Assembly (NCBI RefSeq): GCF_002811475.1
Contig: NZ_NPDL01000007.1
Coordinates: 1-64,000 of the forward strand
Length of the DNA: 64,000 bases
DNA from: Leptospira hartskeerlii
GTDB lineage: Bacteria; Spirochaetota; Leptospiria; Leptospirales; Leptospiraceae
Direction: 5' to 3'
The notes beneath the pieces are model-generated. The model did not search any database and was not told the DNA's origin. It saw only the letters and a program-made list of their open reading frames with translations. Position numbers and translations under genes: made by a program. This document shows positions 9,488-19,386 of this stretch, one piece after another; position 1 is the stretch's first letter, and each line of letters opens with the position of its first letter.

Positions 9488-10372
9488 CTAGGATTTGGAA
9501 ACCTGAACATTTGTATTTTTTTCTTTCCCGAGGCCAGTCGTTTCCGGGATCTCTATTTCTTCTTTGCGATGAAGATTTTTTTCTAAGATCGTTTTTAAGA
9601 GTAGGGTAAGTAAGGAAAGAAATACGAGCACCGATGCGGCTGAAAATGCCCCTACCGAATTATACTCATTATATAACATTTCGATTTGTAGAGGTAATGT
9701 ATTGGTCTTCCCTCGGATATGTCCTGATAATACGGATACTGCTCCGAATTCTCCCATAGCTCTTGCATTACAAAGTATAAGCCCGTATAAAAGTCCCCAT
9801 TTGATATTCGGGATAATAATTTTAATGAATGTTTGGTAGAGAGAAGCTCCGAGTAGAATGCCGGCTTCCTCTTCTTCTTTTCCCTGGCTTTGCATGAGTG
9901 GAATTAGTTCTCTTGCAACAAAAGGAAGTGTGATAAATACGGTTGCGATCACGAGGCCGGGAGTATTAAATACGATCTTAATATTCCATTCTTCTAATAT
10001 ATTTCCCATCCATCCTTGTTTTCCAAAAAGTAATAGGAAGATCAGACCGGAGATTACCGGGGAAACTGCAAAAGGAGAGTCTATGATGGTGAGTAGAATA
10101 TTTTTGCCAGGGAATTCAAACCTGGTTAATAGAAATGCCGCAACTAGTCCGAACGCAGTATTCAAAGGAACTGCAATACCTGCGACCTTCAATGTCATTA
10201 ACATCGCGGCGATCGTATCGCTGTCTTGTAATCCCTGTAGATAAGCTTCCCAACCTTGCGCGAATGCTTCTAAAAAAACTACTGTGATCGGTAGGATCAG
10301 GATAATGAATGCAAGAGCTAAGACCGAAAAGATCAAAGCAAATCTGATCCAAACGGATTCTGTTTCTTTCAT
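9488..10372 (-). CDS. cysW: Sulfate ABC transporter permease CysW
   Basis: 294 residues with about six transmembrane helices and the binding-protein-dependent permease EAA loop ([15 protein letters not shown], about residues 173-187). CysW is distinguished by the [20 protein letters not shown] segment near 207. Its start overlaps the cysT stop by 4 bp (ATGA) and cysA follows 9 bp after its stop, so the three are translationally coupled. The charged C-terminal tail (about residue 265 onward) is probably cytoplasmic. Confidence 0.92.
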   Translation of the reverse strand: MKETESVWIRFALIFSVLALAFIILILPITVVFLEAFAQGWEAYLQGLQDSDTIAAMLMTLKVAGIAVPLNTAFGLVAAFLLTRFEFPGKNILLTIIDSPFAVSPVISGLIFLLLFGKQGWMGNILEEWNIKIVFNTPGLVIATVFITLPFVARELIPLMQSQGKEEEEAGILLGASLYQTFIKIIIPNIKWGLLYGLILCNARAMGEFGAVSVLSGHIRGKTNTLPLQIEMLYNEYNSVGAFSAASVLVFLSLLTLLLKTILEKNLHRKEEIEIPETTGLGKEKNTNVQVSKS

Positions 10373-11196
10373 CCTAGTCTCCTAGAGGCTCTGTTTTGCA
10401 GATAGTTGATCCCGAACATGATCGTAAAGGAGAGAACCAACATCAAAACCGCAATCCCTGTTGCCTTTGCATATTCGTACTGTTCCAATTTAGTAACTAT
10501 AAGTAATGGAAGAATTTCAGTTTTTCCCGGAAGGTTTCCTGAAATAAAAACGACTGAACCGTATTCTCCAATTCCTCTTGCAAATGCCATACTGGTCCCG
10601 GCGAGTAGAGAAGGGATCAACTCAGGTAAAATTACTTTAGTGAATGTTTGGAATCTGCTAGCTCCTAAACAATAAGCACTTTCTTCCAATTCTTTTGGAA
10701 GATCTTCCAAGATAGGTTGGACTGTTCTAACCACGAATGGAAATCCGATAAATACTAAAGCGATCACAATCCCGATCGGAGTGTATGCGATCTTGATCCC
10801 ATAAGGAGTAAGATATTTTCCGATAAAGCCGTTAGGAGCGTAGATTGTGGTCAACGCGATACCGGCAACTGCAGTAGGAAGAGTGAATGGAAGATCTACA
10901 AGTGAATCCAAGATCTTTTTGCCGGGGAAATCATATCTTACTAAAACCCATGCAAATAAAAATCCAACGAATAGATTGATAATAGCTGCAACTCCACCTG
11001 CTCCGAAACTTAAATACAAGGCCTGTTGGATCCGATTTTCTGTAAGAACTTCCCAGAGTCCGGAAACACCTAAGGTCGCAGATTTGAAAAATAATGCGGA
11101 TAATGGAATGATGACTAGAAGGCTAAGGTAGAAGACTGTGAGTCCTAAGGATAGACCAAAGCTTGTTTTTGAATAAGGACGAAAAATCAGTTTCAA
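10369..11196 (-). CDS. cysT: Sulfate ABC transporter permease CysT
   Basis: 275 residues, six predicted membrane helices, EAA loop [21 protein letters not shown] (about residues 169-189) and the CysT-type segment [17 protein letters not shown]. It pairs with CysW to form the inner-membrane channel for sulfate or thiosulfate. It lies 98 bp downstream of the binding-protein gene with an intercistronic hairpin between them, and its stop overlaps the cysW start. Confidence 0.92.
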   Translation of the reverse strand: MKLIFRPYSKTSFGLSLGLTVFYLSLLVIIPLSALFFKSATLGVSGLWEVLTENRIQQALYLSFGAGGVAAIINLFVGFLFAWVLVRYDFPGKKILDSLVDLPFTLPTAVAGIALTTIYAPNGFIGKYLTPYGIKIAYTPIGIVIALVFIGFPFVVRTVQPILEDLPKELEESAYCLGASRFQTFTKVILPELIPSLLAGTSMAFARGIGEYGSVVFISGNLPGKTEILPLLIVTKLEQYEYAKATGIAVLMLVLSFTIMFGINYLQNRASRRLG

Positions 11197-11251
11197 TCGG
11201 GAAAGCCCTCCCGAGTCGATTCTTGAGAAACGCTCTATTTCGTCAAACCAA

Positions 11252-11272
11252 GAGCCGCCTGAAGAGCGGCTC
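11252..11272 (-). promoter_or_regulatory. Intercistronic stem-loop between binding-protein gene and cysT
   Basis: A perfect 7-bp GC-rich stem (GAGCCGC / GCGGCTC) with a 7-base loop lies between the binding-protein stop and the cysT start. No T-run follows on the minus strand. Such hairpins commonly protect the upstream mRNA 3' end or partly attenuate the operon, giving more binding protein than permease; that role is inferred. Confidence 0.5.
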
Positions 11273-11294
11273 CGTTCAGTAAATGGCTTCCTAC

Positions 11295-12353
11295 TTACTT
11301 CTTTGCTTCGCCGTAGATGGAGTCGAAAAGACCGCCGTCAGCGAAATGTTTTTTATGAGCTGCAGCCCAGGAACCTTCAATACTTCTTACATCGAATAAA
11401 TGAAGTTTAGGGAATTTTGCTACATTCGCTTTTAGGATAGTCGCATCATTCGGACGGAAGAAATGTTTTGCGATGATTTCTTGTCCTTCTTTGGTATATA
11501 AGAATTCCAAGTAAGCTTTTGCTACTTCAGTGGTTCCTTTTTTAGCAGCCACTTTTTCAACGATTGCTACAGGAGTTTCGGCAAGGATACTGGTGCTTGG
11601 GTAAACCACTTCGAACCCAGCGACTCCACCGTTTGCTTTTCTGGACTCGGATAGAGCAAGTTCTGCTTCATTTTCCCAAGCAAGAAGAACATCACCGATC
11701 CCTCTTTGAACGAAAGTAGTAGTGGATCCTCTGGCACCTGTGTCCAGAACGGAAGTGTTCTTATAAAGGTTTCTTACGAACTCGATCGCTTTTTCTTCCG
11801 TTTTGTATTGTTTCTTAGCGAATCCCCAAGCGGCTAAATAGTTCCAGCGAGCTCCACCGGAAGTTTTAGGATTTGGTGTGATCACTCCAATCCCTGGTTT
11901 TACAACATCATCCCAATCTTTGATTGCCTTAGGATTTCCTTTTCTAACTAAGAAAACGATGGTCGAGTAGTATGGAGTAGAATGGTTCGGGAATGCCTTC
12001 TCCCAATCTTTGGAAACGGATCCTCCGTTAGTAACAATACTATCGATATCATAAGCAAGTGCAAGAGTTACTACATCCGCTTCCAATCCGTCAATCACCG
12101 CTCTAGCTTGTTTTCCGGACCCGCCGTGTGATTGTTGGATGCTAAGGTTTTTGCCGGACTTCTTCTTCCAAGCTTCTACAAACTTTTTGTTAATTTCTTC
12201 GTAAAGCTCCCGAGTTGGGTCGAAGGAGACGTTTAATAGAGTATCATTCGCATAAGCGGATAAGGAGAAGATACCGGTTAAGACCAGAGCGCCGATTCCT
12301 TGGGCAATTGATCGGAGCACAGAATTATTAGATTTTGCTTTCATAAGGTTCAC
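11295..12353 (-). CDS. sbp: Sulfate/thiosulfate ABC transporter substrate-binding protein
   Basis: 352 residues. An N-terminal signal peptide (hydrophobic about residues 15-35, cleavage after a Ser-Ala-Tyr-Ala site) sends it to the periplasm. The mature part shows Sbp/CysP features: [53 protein letters not shown] and a C-terminal FRPND segment. It probably starts at GTG (12353) with AAGGGA upstream; an ATG three codons later is possible. First gene of the operon; a perfect palindrome lies 35 bp upstream. Sulfate versus thiosulfate preference is not readable. Confidence 0.92.
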   Translation of the reverse strand: MNLMKAKSNNSVLRSIAQGIGALVLTGIFSLSAYANDTLLNVSFDPTRELYEEINKKFVEAWKKKSGKNLSIQQSHGGSGKQARAVIDGLEADVVTLALAYDIDSIVTNGGSVSKDWEKAFPNHSTPYYSTIVFLVRKGNPKAIKDWDDVVKPGIGVITPNPKTSGGARWNYLAAWGFAKKQYKTEEKAIEFVRNLYKNTSVLDTGARGSTTTFVQRGIGDVLLAWENEAELALSESRKANGGVAGFEVVYPSTSILAETPVAIVEKVAAKKGTTEVAKAYLEFLYTKEGQEIIAKHFFRPNDATILKANVAKFPKLHLFDVRSIEGSWAAAHKKHFADGGLFDSIYGEAKK

Positions 12354-12387
12354 TTTTACGTCCCTTCCGACATTAACTCGGAATTTT

Positions 12388-12405
12388 TATCCAATAAATT
12401 GGATA
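12388..12405. promoter_or_regulatory. Palindromic operator candidate upstream of sulfate operon
   Basis: TATCCAAT-AA-ATTGGATA is a perfect 8-2-8 inverted repeat, 35 bp upstream of the binding-protein start and between it and the divergent phosphatase gene. Position and symmetry fit a homodimeric repressor controlling sulfate uptake. The regulator is unknown. Confidence 0.5.
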
Positions 12406-12536
12406 TTTATCTGTTATAGTCAGAATGGCTTTCTTTTTGTCAAGAAGGGTTTTATATTTTAGAACATTTTTTTCCTATTTTGAACGCTTTTTTGATTCTA
12501 TCCCTCAGAATTCGTTTAAAGCGGATTTTCCAGAAA

Positions 12537-14582
12537 ATGAAAAAGGCCATCACCTTCTTAATCCTAATCTTTCTCCCATTCATCTTTTCGGGATGTTCCG
12601 AATCTTCTGTAAAACTAGAACATCCCGCTATCGTCCAGGGAGTCCTTGAGTTAAAAAATTATGATCTAGAAGAACAAGGTCCAATTTTACTTTCCGGACT
12701 TTGGAAATTCAGATGGTTGTATTGGAAAAGTTCAGGATTAGAAAACCAGAATTCGTACGAGATAGTTAGCGTACCTTCTTCTTGGAATGGGAAAAACGGA
12801 TCCAGATTGGGAGAAGGTTACGGAACCTACGAACTTAACGTAAAACTAAATCGAAATTACGGAGAACTTGCATTTGCTCTACAGGAGCAAAGTTCTTCCT
12901 ACTTTCTATATGTGAACGGCAAACTTATAGCTTCCTGTGGAGAAGTTGAATTTCCTTCTCATTCCGATATCACCATCTTCGAAGTAAAACCTGCTTGGTG
13001 TAATCAGCTTGTGAAGTTCACCCCTGACGGAGATGACTTGAAGATAGATATGCAGATCGCGAACAAAGACCATAGGCTGGGAGGTTTTTGGGCTCCAATC
13101 CGATTCGGGACTTCTTCCAGTCTGGAAAAGACCTGGAATGCGGAAAGATTTTTGGATCTGTTTTTGGCGGGAGGACTTTTCTGTATCGGACTGCTGCATC
13201 TTATATATGCTGTGGTCAGAAGAGGGGAATCCGCCTCCATATATTTCGGCACATTTTGTGTGATCATGGCGGCGAGAGGTCTTTTTTCAGGAACAAGGAT
13301 CATTTCAGAATATATTGATTTTCTAAAATACCAACACTATGTCAGAATAGAATACGTTACATTCTACCTTGCAATTCCTGTCTTTTTAAGTTATATACTT
13401 TCCGTCTTTCCCAGAGAATTAAAACGGATCCTCGTGGATCTAGTTTGGTGGATTGCAATCGGAGCTTGTCTTGTAGTTCTTGTATTCCCGGTCAGAATAT
13501 TCACATTTACGATTACTATCTATTATTTGGTGGCGTTCCTTGCGGGAACACTTGGATTATTCTCCCTTACTAAGGCGGCTTTAAGAAGAAGAAAAGGTGC
13601 ACTCATTATCCTTGCCGGATTCGTATTCGTGTATGCCGCTATGATCCATGATATATTATACGCGACGTTCTATCTGGACACCGGATATTTTACGAATATA
13701 GGTGCATTCGTATTTATAGTGGCTCAGTCCGTATTCTTATCTATTAGAAGTTCTGAAAGTTTGGACAGACTTTTGGATCTTTCACGAAATTTGGAAAGAA
13801 GGGTGGAAGAAAGGACCAAACAACTCAGGAATGCACTTCGTCTCATCCAAAACGATCTGAATGTTGCTAGAGAGGTCCAAAAGGGACTCTTAAATTTAGA
13901 AGAGGTAACTGAAAAGAAGATTGGAAAGATCAAATTCGGTATCTTGCATAAACCTTTGGCGGAAGTAGGCGGAGATCTCTACGATATCGCTGAACTTCCA
14001 GACGGAAAGATCCGCATCTTCTTAGCAGATGCAACAGGTCACGGAATACAAGCGGCACTCATCACGATCCTGATCCGAAGTGTATATGAGGATTTTAGAT
14101 TAAAAGAAGAAAGTCCCGGAAAATTGCTCTCTGCGATAGGCTCCCAGTTTCATGGTAAGTACGGAAATGTGTCCACATTCTTCTCCGCGTCCATTTTGGA
14201 AATTTCTCCTGACGGGAAAAAACTCACTCTTTCTTTGGCAGGATCTCCTCCCGTCTTAGTTAAGAACGAAGACGAAGAACATATAATTGAATGTGAAAAC
14301 CCGTTAGTGGGTCTTTTGGAAAATTTTCATTTCGAAGATAAGGAGATCATACTTACTCCAGGGTTTAGAATACTTTGTTTTACGGACGGACTTACTGAAT
14401 CTTCCAGGTTACCTGGAGATTTTTACGGAATAGAAAGAGTATTGGCCTCTGTCCGAACTGGAGACTCTCAAAATTTAGAAGAATTATTAAACAGCATCCA
14501 AGAGGATCTATTCAGATTTTTAGGAAGTTCGGAACCCAAAGACGATATACTAGTCTTGGGAATAGAAGGTCAACGTTCCTAA
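12537..14582 (+). CDS. Membrane-bound PP2C/SpoIIE-type phosphatase with 7TM-DISM sensor
   Basis: 681 residues from the ATG at 12537, chosen because it starts the lipoprotein signal sequence ending FIFSGC (Cys20); a TTG at 12480 is also in frame. A periplasmic jelly-roll-like domain (about 25-195) precedes seven membrane helices (about 200-410). A coiled coil follows (LERRVEERTKQLRNALRLI), then a SpoIIE/PP2C serine phosphatase domain (about 450-680) with AEVGGDLYDI and DATGHGIQAALIT. This is the 7TMR-DISM receptor layout, coupling an external ligand to dephosphorylation, often of an anti-sigma-factor antagonist. Partner proteins are not nearby. Confidence 0.85.
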   Translation: MKKAITFLILIFLPFIFSGCSESSVKLEHPAIVQGVLELKNYDLEEQGPILLSGLWKFRWLYWKSSGLENQNSYEIVSVPSSWNGKNGSRLGEGYGTYELNVKLNRNYGELAFALQEQSSSYFLYVNGKLIASCGEVEFPSHSDITIFEVKPAWCNQLVKFTPDGDDLKIDMQIANKDHRLGGFWAPIRFGTSSSLEKTWNAERFLDLFLAGGLFCIGLLHLIYAVVRRGESASIYFGTFCVIMAARGLFSGTRIISEYIDFLKYQHYVRIEYVTFYLAIPVFLSYILSVFPRELKRILVDLVWWIAIGACLVVLVFPVRIFTFTITIYYLVAFLAGTLGLFSLTKAALRRRKGALIILAGFVFVYAAMIHDILYATFYLDTGYFTNIGAFVFIVAQSVFLSIRSSESLDRLLDLSRNLERRVEERTKQLRNALRLIQNDLNVAREVQKGLLNLEEVTEKKIGKIKFGILHKPLAEVGGDLYDIAELPDGKIRIFLADATGHGIQAALITILIRSVYEDFRLKEESPGKLLSAIGSQFHGKYGNVSTFFSASILEISPDGKKLTLSLAGSPPVLVKNEDEEHIIECENPLVGLLENFHFEDKEIILTPGFRILCFTDGLTESSRLPGDFYGIERVLASVRTGDSQNLEELLNSIQEDLFRFLGSSEPKDDILVLGIEGQRS

Positions 14583-14728
14583 GTTAACAAAACATTTCTT
14601 CTTTCGGAAAAGTCGGAACGTTTTCTAGTTTTATTGTATTGGACCCCGAAAATCATGGTTAGAGAGAAGGTGAACGGGTTCAAACTTTTAGAATGGATCC
14701 CGAAATCGTTACCTTGCAAGAGGACCCT

Positions 14729-14863
14729 ATGGCATTCAAGCTCGACGGGGCAAAATTCCCCACTCTGGAAGAGTTGATTACGGCTCTTTATCCATTGTAT
14801 GCGGACAAGATGAGCGAAGCTGAATTTAGAAAGTACGTTCAGGAGAATGTAAAAGAGGAATAG
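14729..14863 (+). CDS. Small conserved hypothetical protein
   Basis: 44 residues from the ATG at 14729, which has AGAGGA 4-5 bp upstream; the same frame is open from an ATG at 14693 (56 residues), which lacks a ribosome binding site. The sequence (MAFKLDGAKFPTLEELI, then ALYPLYADKMSEAEFRKYV) is acidic and helical and looks like a folded small soluble protein. A GC-rich hairpin follows. I do not recognise a function. Confidence 0.6.
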   Translation: MAFKLDGAKFPTLEELITALYPLYADKMSEAEFRKYVQENVKEE

Positions 14864-14873
14864 TCTTCCTCTT

Positions 14874-14897
14874 TTCGCCCCGACTTAGCGGGGCGAA
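14874..14897. terminator. GC-rich hairpin, probable terminator
   Basis: A perfect 9-bp stem (TTCGCCCCG / CGGGGCGAA) with loop ACTTAG sits 10 bp after the small gene. The downstream T content is poor, so efficiency is uncertain. Confidence 0.5.
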
Positions 14898-14959
14898 TCC
14901 TTCCCGCTTAAAGTCCTCTTTTGCTTGTCAATTCCGGGGGTTTTCCGTACCCTCTCGGC

Positions 14960-17437
14960 ATGCCTTTTTTTCAGAAAAAATGGAGACTTGCTCCGGCTTG
15001 GCGAAGGCCTTTATTACTACTCGCCTCATTCTTAGTTCTTATCATCAAATTCAGATTTTTATTCAGCGAGGATACTCTCTCCGGTTGGAGCCTTCATGCT
15101 CAAACTCACTTAGCGGAAATTTACGATTCATTTTTGAATAACGGCCAGTCTTTGGGTTATGATAGCCGTTGGTTTTCCGGAATGCCTGTCTTCTACTTCC
15201 AGCCTCCATTCTTTTATTTCATGGTCGCTGTCCTTCATAAAACAGTATTCTTCTGGTCCTCACTTTCCCTTTCTTTCAATATAGGAGTTCTTCTTTCTAT
15301 ATTACTTTTTACGTATGCATTTATTAAGTTCAGTCTTTTGCTCTTAAGTGAGACGAACCATAGAGCGAACACCGTGATGCTCGCTATGTCCGGACTTTTG
15401 TTCTTCTTTTTATGTGCCGGGGAAGAGCCATTCGGGCTTTCCTTAGTAGGACTATTTAGCGGTTCTGTTACCGGATTTTTCGGACTTGGCTGGAGTTTAT
15501 TAGGTTTTTATTATTTAGAGAAATATAGGACTACAGGAAAGTTATCCTCTCTTTCTAAATATTTGGTAGTAAGTGCCTGCGTTTATTATTCCGATCTTCC
15601 TTCTTCTTTATTTTATCTAATCTCACTTTTGATCTACTTTCTATTCTTGGGAGAAGAGTTGGGAAAAAGAGCGTTCTCTATGGCGTTCTTCATTCCGCTA
15701 CTTGTGGCAACACCGGTTTGGTGGAATTTTCTGAAATACTCTTCGTACCGCGCGGAAACTTTCCCTATGGATACTACTCCAGGGTTGATCTCCATATTAG
15801 GTTCAGGGGCTTTAAAACCGATTTGGGAAGGAAGTGGAGTTATCGCTTTCTTATGGAATTTTATGATAGGGCTTCATTGGATACAGGTAATATTCCCGGC
15901 TCTCTTTCTATTAGGAATTCGTTCCATTCTAAAACGTAAAATTTTTCCCCCCGCTTCCAGATTCGTATTCTTTGCCAGTTTAATCTTTTATTGGATCGGA
16001 GTGGATACCTCCCTTTCTAAATTTTTTCCAGGTTTAGGATTTCCTTGGTATAGGGCATTAGATCTTTCTTTATTGTTCTTAACCTTTTCAGGTTTGGAAA
16101 CTGCAGTCCATTTATTGAAGAATAAAACTTCTTCTTTGATCGCGCAATATTCGGTCTCCGCACTTCTATTCTTTGCATTAGTAAGATTCTTCTTATGGCA
16201 TCCTGAATTAGAATGGAAGGAGAATACTACATTCTTAAAAGACAGTTTCTCCGCTATGGAAATGAAAGATGTTGAAGTCGCACTTTCGGAACTTCCTAAA
16301 GATTCTAAAATTTTTCCGGAAATAGATTCTCATAGAAAATGGGGAGATAGTCCTTTTACTCTTGGACTTTTGATCAGGAGGGCGGGGCATCGAAACTTAT
16401 TGGGAATGGAAGCGGATGCATCTCTGACTTCTCTTGCGCTTCAGCCTTATTTAAGTCGTTATCTGCCTTGGACTGCTTGGAAAAAAAATCCAGGTTACGA
16501 AGAGGAACTTTCACTTGAAGATGCAGGTATAGGATTGCACCGATTTTTACAGGTAAACGGAACTTCTTATATTATAGGTTCTACCGAAAAACTTTATAAA
16601 ATCCTAAAGTTAAATCCGACTCGTTTTGAATTATTAAAAGGTTGGGTGAATCGAGAAGGACTACGTACGAATGATTCTCCTTCTGAAACGTATGAAAAAG
16701 AATTGGAGAATAAATCTTTCTTATTTCTGTTCAAGGTGAAAAACCCGGGAGCAGATATTGCGGTCCTTACGGAAAAACCTTGGGGGGTCGCCGATTATAA
16801 GGAACTGAGTGGAGGAAAATCGCTTCGTCCTAAAAGATTCTTATACAATACGAACGAGGCGATCTTGCATGAAGGATTAGATGCAGGGATTGTATTCGCC
16901 CGGATTGGCAAAAAGGAAATAGAGGCAATTGGGCCTAACTTTAATAAATGGTTCCAAGGTTTACTTGTGTTGAATGTTCCGAAAGAAGATAACGCTTGGA
17001 AGGAAGAATTCAAATCCAAGTACGGGGATCTTTCTTTCTCCGATAGAAATGAATTTTTAGGCAGATTTTTTCCAGTAAAAGAAAAACCTAAAGAGCCGGT
17101 ATTACTTTCGGAACTTCCGATCTTACCTCGTATTTTTTCGGATGAAGAAGTTTTTGTAGGTCCTGAAGTTTCTTCTTTAGAAAATTCGGAACGATCTACA
17201 TTAGAAAATCATAATTGTAAACTGGTTCGAAGATCCTTTTTTCCTAGCTGGGAAGATTCGGAGGGTGGGATCTTATTTCAGACCCAAAGGAATGAAATTC
17301 TGGTCTGTTCCCGGAAACAAAATTCTGATCTGAAATTTGCTAAAGGGAATTCAGTCTTCCTGACCATCATTCTTTTTCTTCTGCCCGCATTTTTTATATT
17401 TTCCTCCTTTGTGAAAGGAAGGTGGTTTTTCCGTTAA
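14960..17437 (+). CDS. Large polytopic membrane protein, GT-C/PTPS-related type
   Basis: 825 residues from the ATG at 14960; a TTG at 14921 is in frame but upstream of the first membrane segment. About ten hydrophobic helices fill residues 20-405, followed by a 370-residue soluble part and one C-terminal helix. An early aromatic segment (RWFSGMPVFYFQPPFFYF) resembles the membrane region of proteins annotated as 6-pyruvoyl-tetrahydropterin-synthase-related, which have a GT-C glycosyltransferase-like layout. A role in envelope glycan transfer is possible but unproven. The last codons overlap the next start, so the two are probably co-translated. Confidence 0.65.
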   Translation: MPFFQKKWRLAPAWRRPLLLLASFLVLIIKFRFLFSEDTLSGWSLHAQTHLAEIYDSFLNNGQSLGYDSRWFSGMPVFYFQPPFFYFMVAVLHKTVFFWSSLSLSFNIGVLLSILLFTYAFIKFSLLLLSETNHRANTVMLAMSGLLFFFLCAGEEPFGLSLVGLFSGSVTGFFGLGWSLLGFYYLEKYRTTGKLSSLSKYLVVSACVYYSDLPSSLFYLISLLIYFLFLGEELGKRAFSMAFFIPLLVATPVWWNFLKYSSYRAETFPMDTTPGLISILGSGALKPIWEGSGVIAFLWNFMIGLHWIQVIFPALFLLGIRSILKRKIFPPASRFVFFASLIFYWIGVDTSLSKFFPGLGFPWYRALDLSLLFLTFSGLETAVHLLKNKTSSLIAQYSVSALLFFALVRFFLWHPELEWKENTTFLKDSFSAMEMKDVEVALSELPKDSKIFPEIDSHRKWGDSPFTLGLLIRRAGHRNLLGMEADASLTSLALQPYLSRYLPWTAWKKNPGYEEELSLEDAGIGLHRFLQVNGTSYIIGSTEKLYKILKLNPTRFELLKGWVNREGLRTNDSPSETYEKELENKSFLFLFKVKNPGADIAVLTEKPWGVADYKELSGGKSLRPKRFLYNTNEAILHEGLDAGIVFARIGKKEIEAIGPNFNKWFQGLLVLNVPKEDNAWKEEFKSKYGDLSFSDRNEFLGRFFPVKEKPKEPVLLSELPILPRIFSDEEVFVGPEVSSLENSERSTLENHNCKLVRRSFFPSWEDSEGGILFQTQRNEILVCSRKQNSDLKFAKGNSVFLTIILFLLPAFFIFSSFVKGRWFFR

Positions 17438-18585
17438 TGGGGCTGTACGGCAATAAACCGTACTCCAAACTTCAATTCTTTTCGAATTCACTTTTAGTGT
17501 TGTTCGGAAGTTTTCTTCTTTGGGGGCTCTGGCAAAAGTGGGGCCTTTATATTTGGGGAAATATTTTCATTCACGGTTTAGAAGGTGGACTCGTCGGAGC
17601 GATTTGTGATTGGTTTGCAGTATGGAAAACCTATAAGGCAGTAGAATCCGAAAGTGAGATTATCGCGGAAGAAATAGGTCGCTGGGTATCTTCCGACCTG
17701 ATCAGCGAACATAAATTAAAATCCTACCTGGACGGCATCTTGGATGACCCTGAAAATATCCAAGCGATCCGAGAACTTTTAGACAAACATATAAAAGGAG
17801 AAAAAGAAGTCAGGGAATTCCTAAACCTGATCTGGGACAAAATAGAGGAAGATATCGTATTATATGTTTCTAATTTTAAATTCTCCGGTGCGGACAAACA
17901 GATCTTACATGAATTGAATAGTCGAAAGGAAATACTATCTACGGTTCGATTTTTAGTTGGAGAAACTTTGATGAAGGTTTCTGATCATCAGGACTTTGGA
18001 GAAAGGGTGCAAAGGATCACAAAGGGACTTTCTTTTCTCGCAAAACCTTTGATCTGGCTTATCGATCCACAAAAAAGGATCAAAGAGTTTGGAGAAGGTC
18101 TGAAAGAAGGAAAAGATTTTGAAACGGAAGAAGAAGAGGTACTATTCGAACTGTATTCTATATTCTCCGAATGTGTAGAATTATATATCGGTTCTTGGAA
18201 CGAATTGCCAGTTTCTAGAAGAGAAGAGGCAGTTCGTGCCTTGGCGGATTTCGGTAGAGAACAATTGAATAGGCTGATCAGCGAAGTGGTCCTTACTCAT
18301 AAGGAAGAAATTTCCAAATTGGAAAATCTGAGAGAATATGGGCCTATTCGCTCCTTCCTGCAATTTTTAAGTTCTAAAACGAACGAATCCGTTTCTGAAT
18401 ACGTAGGAGAACAGATCTCTAAGGGGCTGAAATTATTGGAACCCAAACAATTCAGAGAAAATTTAGAACTTAAGACCAGAAGAGTTCTGGAGAAGATCAG
18501 GATCAACGGAAGTTTATTAGGTTTTTTAGTTGGATCTGCGATAGGATGTATCGTCTTATTATTCGAAGGAAAATTAGGATTATAA
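17437..18585 (+). CDS. DUF445-family membrane protein
   Basis: 382 residues starting at the ATG that overlaps the preceding TAA (TAATG); an in-frame GTG at 17422 is less likely. An N-terminal membrane helix is followed by the DUF445 hallmark EGGLVGAICDWFAVWKTY (about residues 45-62). A long helical region comes next (VSSDLISEHKLKSYLDGIL, KGLKLLEPKQFRENLELK), and a C-terminal hydrophobic helix ends LGFLVGSAIGCIVLLFEG. The helix-rod-helix layout suggests an envelope-spanning or membrane-tethered structure. No biochemical function is known to me. Confidence 0.8.
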   Translation: MGLYGNKPYSKLQFFSNSLLVLFGSFLLWGLWQKWGLYIWGNIFIHGLEGGLVGAICDWFAVWKTYKAVESESEIIAEEIGRWVSSDLISEHKLKSYLDGILDDPENIQAIRELLDKHIKGEKEVREFLNLIWDKIEEDIVLYVSNFKFSGADKQILHELNSRKEILSTVRFLVGETLMKVSDHQDFGERVQRITKGLSFLAKPLIWLIDPQKRIKEFGEGLKEGKDFETEEEEVLFELYSIFSECVELYIGSWNELPVSRREEAVRALADFGREQLNRLISEVVLTHKEEISKLENLREYGPIRSFLQFLSSKTNESVSEYVGEQISKGLKLLEPKQFRENLELKTRRVLEKIRINGSLLGFLVGSAIGCIVLLFEGKLGL

Positions 18586-18627
18586 TCTCTTGCATAATTT
18601 GCAGGTAGATGTTTTGTATTCAGGATC

Positions 18628-18924
18628 ATGGAACTAAAGCGGATTTGTATTCTTCTACTTTGTGTAGTATTTAGCGGATGTTATTCGAGGACTATTTTCT
18701 TCTTCCAAAACCTCCGAATGAGGCCTCTTCCCCCTCAGGTTGAACAAAGTTTATACAAACAGAATGAAAAGGGATGTGGAGAAAAGATCCGTACGATTCT
18801 CCAGAGAATTCCTGAAAAAAATCCGACTGCCACTCATATCCGAGACCTGGAGATTTTCCAGTATGACCAAGGAATGTCTGATACATGTTATCGACTTTAT
18901 TATGGTTTGGAGATCTCTCAATGA
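18628..18924 (+). CDS. Small putative lipoprotein
   Basis: 98 residues. The signal sequence ends VFSGC, a good lipobox with Cys18 as the lipidated residue. The mature part has three further cysteines and a helical region (GEKIRTILQRIPEK). Its stop overlaps the next start by 4 bp (ATGA), so the two lipoproteins are translated together. Not recognised by family. Confidence 0.65.
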   Translation: MELKRICILLLCVVFSGCYSRTIFFFQNLRMRPLPPQVEQSLYKQNEKGCGEKIRTILQRIPEKNPTATHIRDLEIFQYDQGMSDTCYRLYYGLEISQ

Positions 18925-19265
18925 AAGTTTTACACGGGATCTTCTTCCTTTTCCTATTTTCATTCATTTATTGCAGCGGCGCCGAAACAATGATCTATCG
19001 TGTAGAAAGATTAGTGCCTGCCAAAGAAAGACCAGTCTTCTCACCTAAAAGAGTAGAAGGAGAAGATTGCGTAGTACAAATTTTTCCTTTTATGTTTGCG
19101 AGATATGTTCCGGATTTGCAAAGCGCATACAACCATGCGATAGATAAAGCTCCTGCCGGAACCCAATCGATTGCAAATGGAGAAGTATATACAAAAGGTT
19201 TGTATCTTCCTCCCATCTTTTTGTTCCGCTGCATCGTAGTATCCGGGACTCCAAGCTTCGATTAA
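18921..19265 (+). CDS. Small putative lipoprotein, coupled to the preceding one
   Basis: 114 residues from the ATG at 18921, which overlaps the preceding stop; an upstream in-frame start at 18885 is rejected because it would lie inside that gene. The signal sequence ends FIYC (Cys18), acceptable for spirochaetes. The mature sequence contains DCVVQIFPFMFARYVPDL and AIDKAPAGTQSIANGEVY, a pattern of Asp-Lys-Ala-Gly followed by a short beta region seen in small TRL-like bacterial lipoproteins. That assignment is tentative. Confidence 0.65.
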   Translation: MKVLHGIFFLFLFSFIYCSGAETMIYRVERLVPAKERPVFSPKRVEGEDCVVQIFPFMFARYVPDLQSAYNHAIDKAPAGTQSIANGEVYTKGLYLPPIFLFRCIVVSGTPSFD

Positions 19266-19386
19266 GGTTCGAAAATGTTCTATCCGCTTAGGTTTTAAAC
19301 TTGGACGAAATACTTTAAATTTGAACTATCTGGGATAGCGTCGGTCTAAAATGTATTCGCCCCGAAAGAGGGGAAAGGAGATAAAA

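Noticed and set aside
18740..19048. Plus-strand 102-codon frame across the two small lipoprotein genes
   Set aside because: The two lipoprotein frames have signal sequences and an ATGA coupling; this alternative frame has none.
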